From assembly GCF_954871325.1 (NCBI RefSeq), contig NC_088777.1:8719366-8783365 (forward strand): 64,000 nucleotides of DNA, given 5' to 3'. The translations under genes were made by a program, and so were the position numbers. The DNA comes from Gordionus sp. m RMFG-2023. Its lineage: Eukaryota > Nematomorpha > Gordioida > Chordodea > Parachordodidae. The notes beneath the pieces are model-generated. The model had not been told where the DNA came from. It was given only the letters and a program-made list of their open reading frames with translations, and did no database searches. Numbering within the stretch: position 1 is the first letter of the stretch; every line of letters starts with the position of its first letter. Positions 59,549 through 64,000 of this stretch are shown in pieces.

Positions 59549-59868
59549 TAGTGATATGCATCGGACCTAATTTTTCAAGCCCGGCCAGACCCGAAATTTT
59601 TTTTGAAAAATTTGCCCGGCCTGCCCGAAGCCCGAATTTATTTAAATATAGAAATTAATTTTTATAATTACTCAAAATAAACGATATATGATATATGGCG
59701 TCTACTTTCTATAAAATAATCACATGTTTTTATTTTACATAAAAAAATTCAACATAAAATTGATAAATTTAGATATATTTTAAAAAATTTCTAAGGCCCA
59801 ACCCGACCCGGCACAAAATTTCTTTAAAAATATTAGGCCCGGCCCGGGCCTACTTTTGCAGATCTCTA
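59549..59868. mobile_element. GGCCCG-rich hAT-type MITE with perfect duplication
   Basis: 320 bp. Left end TAGTGATATGCATCGGACC, right end (minus strand) TAGAGATCTGCAAAAGTAGG. Flanked by GTCTATAC at 59541-59548 and 59869-59876. Strongly GC-rich blocks near both ends in otherwise AT-rich DNA. No coding capacity. Confidence 0.93.
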
Positions 59869-59876
59869 GTCTATAC

Positions 59877-60159
59877 ATTTTGTATTACATTTCCGGTCAA
59901 ATTATATTTTTTAAAATTAAAAATGGCCTTTAGAAAATTATTTAAAATCGAGCGATTCCGAATTCCATATTCTAATACTACTATATATATATATTATTAC
60001 TTTTTACAATAACCTAATAATACTCAAGCTCCTCCAGAGGAATTTAACCATATATTTCTCTATACCTATTTTACCTAAAAATACCTTAAATATTTGAGCT
60101 TTTACTATCTTTTGAACATTCCTTTACCTTTAGTTAACACTATTATAGTTACTGCTAAC
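59877..60159. other. AT-rich spacer
   Basis: Nothing recognised. Confidence 0.35.
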
Positions 60160-60329
60160 TTTATTTCAGAGTATATCTCCTGATTAACCCCATCTTCAAT
60201 CCACCTAAGGTCGTTTATATCCTCCACCTCCATTAAATCTCTTTTCTCTGAGGATTCCTTTGAATTTAACTTGGAGGACCGTGTGGCACCTAACATTAAC
60301 CCCATTATGCCTTCTTCGAAATTATCTTT
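60160..60329 (-). CDS. Possible host exon, unrecognised
   Basis: A minus-strand frame begins after a possible acceptor (ATATAAAG|AAAGAT) at 60329 and ends at a possible donor (AAATAAA|gttagc) at 60160. The peptide KDNFEEGIMGLMLGATRSSK continues acidic and hydrophilic (KRDLMEVEDINDLRWIEDG). Composition is less AT-rich than the flanks and the residues look protein-like. I do not recognise the family and see no partner exon, so it could be a stray fragment. Confidence 0.3.
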
Positions 60330-61446
60330 CTTTATATCACCAACCTAGCTAACATGGCGGTATATATTTTTTTCTCATTTTTTTATCTATCATATGCTAA
60401 GCAGGATTATGGGTAATTTCCAAAAAAATAAGCATTATTTAAAAATATGTTTTCTTTTTAGGGCCCTCAAATTTTATAAACCTCGAAACCCTTCCTCGCC
60501 TGATGGTCCTCGGACCCTTGTACCGATAAATGTCCCTTTTCTACTTTTATTGTTCCGGCCTGTTATCCTTGTCAATATAGGCAGTCGTACCGTAAAAATT
60601 TAGGCTCACGCAAAAAATTAGGAGTGGCCCCTCTAATAATTAAAGGCCCATGTATCTAGATAGATAACCCCCCCCTCTTATATCACCCCTTGGTGTGTTT
60701 TTACGTATTGGCTAGTTAAAGTCAACATTGTGTAAAATTCCAATTTAAAAAAAACACACATATCAGCATTTTACATAATGCACTTAGTGTGTAAACTTAA
60801 ATTTTTTTATATCATTATTTATATTTTCTAAGTTTTTACCATTTAATAAACTCTTCCAATTAAATTATATTATTGATCACGTGCTCTGCGTGAGAACCCA
60901 GTCGTGATGTCTACTTTTATTATAGTATAATATAATTTTTCACTTTGCTTCTATAAAAATTTTGCACCATTTTTTGGCCATGAAAGAAGGAAAACCAAAT
61001 AAAAACAATTTTAAAAAAATGAGAAAATATAGAAAGTCAACATTTTCAAAAATATTTAAATTTTCTAAACATGTGTCATTTTGGTCATTATATGTTTTAT
61101 TTTTTTAAATCATATTTAATTGTTTTATTAACCTAAAATTTAATTTTGATACATTAGTTTTTAAAATTTTAAAAAATGATTTATAACAATATTAATGTTT
61201 AAGTATTAAATCTATCTAAATTAAACAATAATTAATTTGTTGCCAGAATTTGTAAAATTTTGTTCCGATTCAAAAATAAGAAATTATACAAATGTCAAAT
61301 AGAGTTATTATTTTGTGATAATGTGATTCTGCAGGGGCGTGGACAACAATTCGGATAGAAAGCTTTTTCATCAACATTAGTACAAGGTGACGAGAATGTT
61401 CCACACCTTAAAAAAACATTTTATAAATAGAGGAATTTAAAATATA
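60330..61446. other. Spacer, nothing firmly recognised
   Basis: 60465-60670 is less AT-rich (GGGCCCTC, CCTCGCCTGATGGTCC, GTGGCCCCTC) and may be an old transposon. A short plus-strand frame there has no recognised domain. Confidence 0.35.
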
Positions 61447-61620
61447 TCCTTCCTTTCTTCCTTCCTTCCTTCCTTCCTTCCTTCCTTCCTTCCTTCCTTC
61501 CTTCCTTCCTTCCTTCCTTCCTTCCTTCCTTCCTTCCTTCCTTCCTTCCTTCCTTCCTTCCTTCCTTCCTTCCTTCCTTCCTTCCTTCCTTCCTTCCTTC
61601 CTTCCTTCCTTCCTTCCTTC
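61447..61620. repeat. CTTC microsatellite
   Basis: About 174 bases of almost pure (CTTC)n, around 43 repeats, with one early interruption. Assembly length here is likely approximate. Confidence 0.98.
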
Positions 61621-61671
61621 TACATATATTTAATGTTCTTGATTACGTTTGGCATTCCATAGTCATTTCAG

Positions 61672-61757
61672 GACCATTGGATGAGCACGTACATTTCATA
61701 CAAGGTTTAGCAGATCTCCATCCTCCACCGGGGCTCAAAGTTAAATTTAAGTTTAGG
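61672..61757 (+). CDS. Possible host exon, unrecognised
   Basis: After an acceptor-like CATTTCAG at 61671 a frame reads PLDEHVHFIQGLADLHPPPG then LKVKFKFR and meets a GT at 61758. The proline/glycine-containing, well-mixed peptide and higher GC content look coding. The exon would be 86 bases, entering in phase 1 and leaving in phase 0. No family is recognised and no neighbouring exon is found. Confidence 0.3.
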
Positions 61758-64000
61758 GTACGCATCGTACAATTATCTGAATAAAACATGAATTATTCAA
61801 TATTGATTTTTGCTAATTTTGATTAAATAAGAGTAAGGGTCGGGGTGGGGGTGGAAGTGTATTTAGAGGTAGGGAGGGAGGAATTTCAAAATAGTTTAAA
61901 ATTTTAGATAGGGTAATATTGTCATTAGTTTTTTTTTTTTGGGGGGGGGGGATATAGAAGACCTTTTTTCCAGGGGAGGGCAAAAAATATTTATATAATG
62001 CGGTAAAATAATTGGGAATTTTTTTTTGTTCAAAAAATTTAGCACAATTATATGTAGGTTTTCTATTGGTTTAGTAATTTTACGTGATTAGGCACATTTC
62101 AAATTTTTTGCTTTTTGCATATAGAAAAGAGTTTCTATTTATTTTTTCTCTCTTTCAACATTTCATATAAAATATTCACATCTTCCTTAAATTTTCTATA
62201 TAAAGGAATTGGATAATTTTGATACAGTTTTACTGGAACTCATTAAGGAGTTAGTAAATTTTCATCGAATCCTTATTTTTCAAATAATATATAAATTACT
62301 CTAATTAGTGTAAGGATCCTTACTTACCAATACCTCCGACGTCCATTAATATATGGATTTTTAAAAAATCCCTTCATTAAATAATATTTGATGTTTATAT
62401 TATTAAATTTAACAAAAAAAACCTTTAAGATGTTACTTTTATTTTTATAACATTATACTTAATGCAGGGATTCAACCCGAACTCGAATCGATTCGTTAAC
62501 CGTTATTCACTATTACTATTTACCGAACCTATATTTTTTTTTATCTAACTTTAAAGCTTCACTATGCGAAAAGAATGTCATTTTTATAAATGGGTAAAAT
62601 AAAGGGTTATTGGCAAAATTTTATGCATCAAAACAAAGAACATTATCCGAAATAAATATCACGGATAAGGAATTTTATATAAAAATACATCTTCAGACCA
62701 AATTTACGGTTCTTATGCTTAAGAATAATTAAAGTTATTAGGGTTAATATTGTTTCCTAGTCAACAGCTTTTTCCAGTCACCCCTACAATTTAGAATATA
62801 AAATCTTAGGAAAAATAACTCATAATTCGAGAAGATTTCGTGACGTTTATCTTCTAATTATTTTTTCAAATTGGAAGAAAAAAATAGAAAATTATATCCT
62901 TATACCTCATCCTATTTCGATTAAATTACTTATGAATTTAGTGAACTAATTTATCCCTATATCCAAGAATTTAAATCGTAATTCATATAACCCACATGTG
63001 TTACGTATAACATATGATTCCAAAATTTAGTTCAATAGTGATTTTAGTTATACAACTTGGACGCTTACACACTTAAGGATTAATACGAAATTCATAACTA
63101 ATTTAGTCGAACTAGGGTGAGGTATTAACAAAAGAAATGAGGAAATTTCATCTAAAATTAGCAGAAAGAAAATATCCAAAAAAACAATTTTTAATTTCTG
63201 ATAGCCTTTTAAACTAACATTTTACATTAGAAATGGAAGTAGAAAAGAGAATTAATGAAGAATTGCTAAAATTGGCAAAATTCTAGACGTAAGCCATCGA
63301 TTAAAATTTTATAATTTATTTATTTCGGCTTACTAATTTTAAAAGTCGTTGCACCGAAGTTTGCCCCTTGAACATTATGGGATGACCATATTGTGATACT
63401 TACCAATAACAAACTTATAAATAGAATAGATTGAATATTATTTAATTGAGACATCTCTGATGTTTAGTTATTTCTTATTATAAAATTAGTAAAAAACCGG
63501 TTAGTCTAAATATAATTTTAAAATGTTATCTTTCATAAAATATTTCAAATTATAAGAAAATGTATGAACAATTAATTTTCATTATTTATTTCAATTTTTT
63601 TCCGTCATTTTGTTAAGTTTTATTCATGTCCAAAAAAAAAATAGAATTAAAAACATTTACGTATAAAACAAAAACAATAATATAAAAAAATTTTTAAGAA
63701 AAAGATAATCGCTCAGCGAGGCATCCTGCCATTCGTGACCACCAATCCTATCATCTATTTGAAAGAGTCAAATATCTTCAAGAGATGAAGAGGAAAATAA
63801 ATTAATGAGATTTTATATTAAGGATGGGAATATGTTTTTGTGCTTTACTATTGTAGGAAAAGCTGGTTATGAGAAACGTTGTCTTGCCACATTAGATGGG
63901 CTAGTTCTAGTAAATCATCGTTAGGAGAGGTAAAGCTTGATATCCAAAATTTTTTGTCAAGCGGTATATTAAATCGACCCCCCCCCCCAATTCTCTCAGG
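61758..64000. other. AT-rich right end of the window
   Basis: T and G runs near 61930-61950. A short frame MEVEKRINEELLKLAKF lies at 63235-63285 after an acceptor-like TTTACATTAG and could be a terminal exon scrap. The last bases hold a C run and CTCTCAGG that could be a transposon tip cut by the window edge. Nothing is firm. Confidence 0.3.

Noticed and set aside
61447-61620. Coding or regulatory pyrimidine tract
   Set aside because: It is a nearly pure tetranucleotide microsatellite.

Overview
The window looks like nuclear DNA from an AT-rich, repeat-heavy invertebrate animal. Two host genes can be read with confidence and both are intron-bearing animal genes: a REXO1-type RNA exonuclease (33595-44478, + strand, 10 exons) and the mitochondrial ribosomal protein mS26/MRPS26 (52077-48332, - strand, 4 exons). 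No bacterial operon structure, rRNA or CRISPR array is visible. The exact phylum cannot be fixed from sequence alone. Three short exon-like stretches (1198-1399 -, 60160-60329 -, 61672-61757 +) may belong to further host genes, but I do not recognise them.

Layout. 1-6.8 kb: two head-to-head copies of one repeat, the second split by a fossil Ty3/gypsy element with 149-bp LTRs and a 5-bp target duplication. 7.5-12.2 kb: Helitron-derived repeats, including a six-unit tandem array, a Rep N-terminal zinc-finger fragment and ~330-bp tandem units. 12.2-25.9 kb: a set of nested insertions. A Helitron tail holds an 11.6-kb element bounded by ~300-bp inverted repeats with a 5-bp duplication (ATAAC) and carrying gypsy-type gene parts. 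That element holds a Merlin DNA transposon (14320-20303, 8-bp duplication AAATAATT). The Merlin holds a non-LTR retrotransposon with a restriction-like endonuclease (14355-18151, 12-bp duplication). The retrotransposon holds a 224-bp hAT-type MITE (15914-16137, 8-bp duplication GCCCAGAC). 26-33 kb: MITE copies, a 1.05-kb hAT-like element and AT-rich spacer. 33.6-44.5 kb: REXO1, with a MITE in intron 5. 45-48 kb: a fold-back element, a tRNA-like relic and a mariner-type palindromic MITE. 48.3-52.1 kb: mRpS26, whose last intron contains a decayed 1.64-kb hAT transposon. 52.4-64 kb: duplications, a second decayed hAT (55151-57267) with a nested MITE, a sister MITE with a perfect 8-bp duplication at 59549-59868, and a CTTC microsatellite.

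How the parts relate. REXO1 would trim RNA 3' ends in the nucleus and mS26 would sit in the mitochondrial small subunit, so they are functionally unrelated neighbours. Everything else is mobile DNA. The MITEs whose ends read AGTGTTGTTAAA share that terminus with the hAT inside the mRpS26 intron, which is a reasonable candidate for their former transposase source. Almost all intergenic and long-intron DNA that can be explained is transposon-derived.
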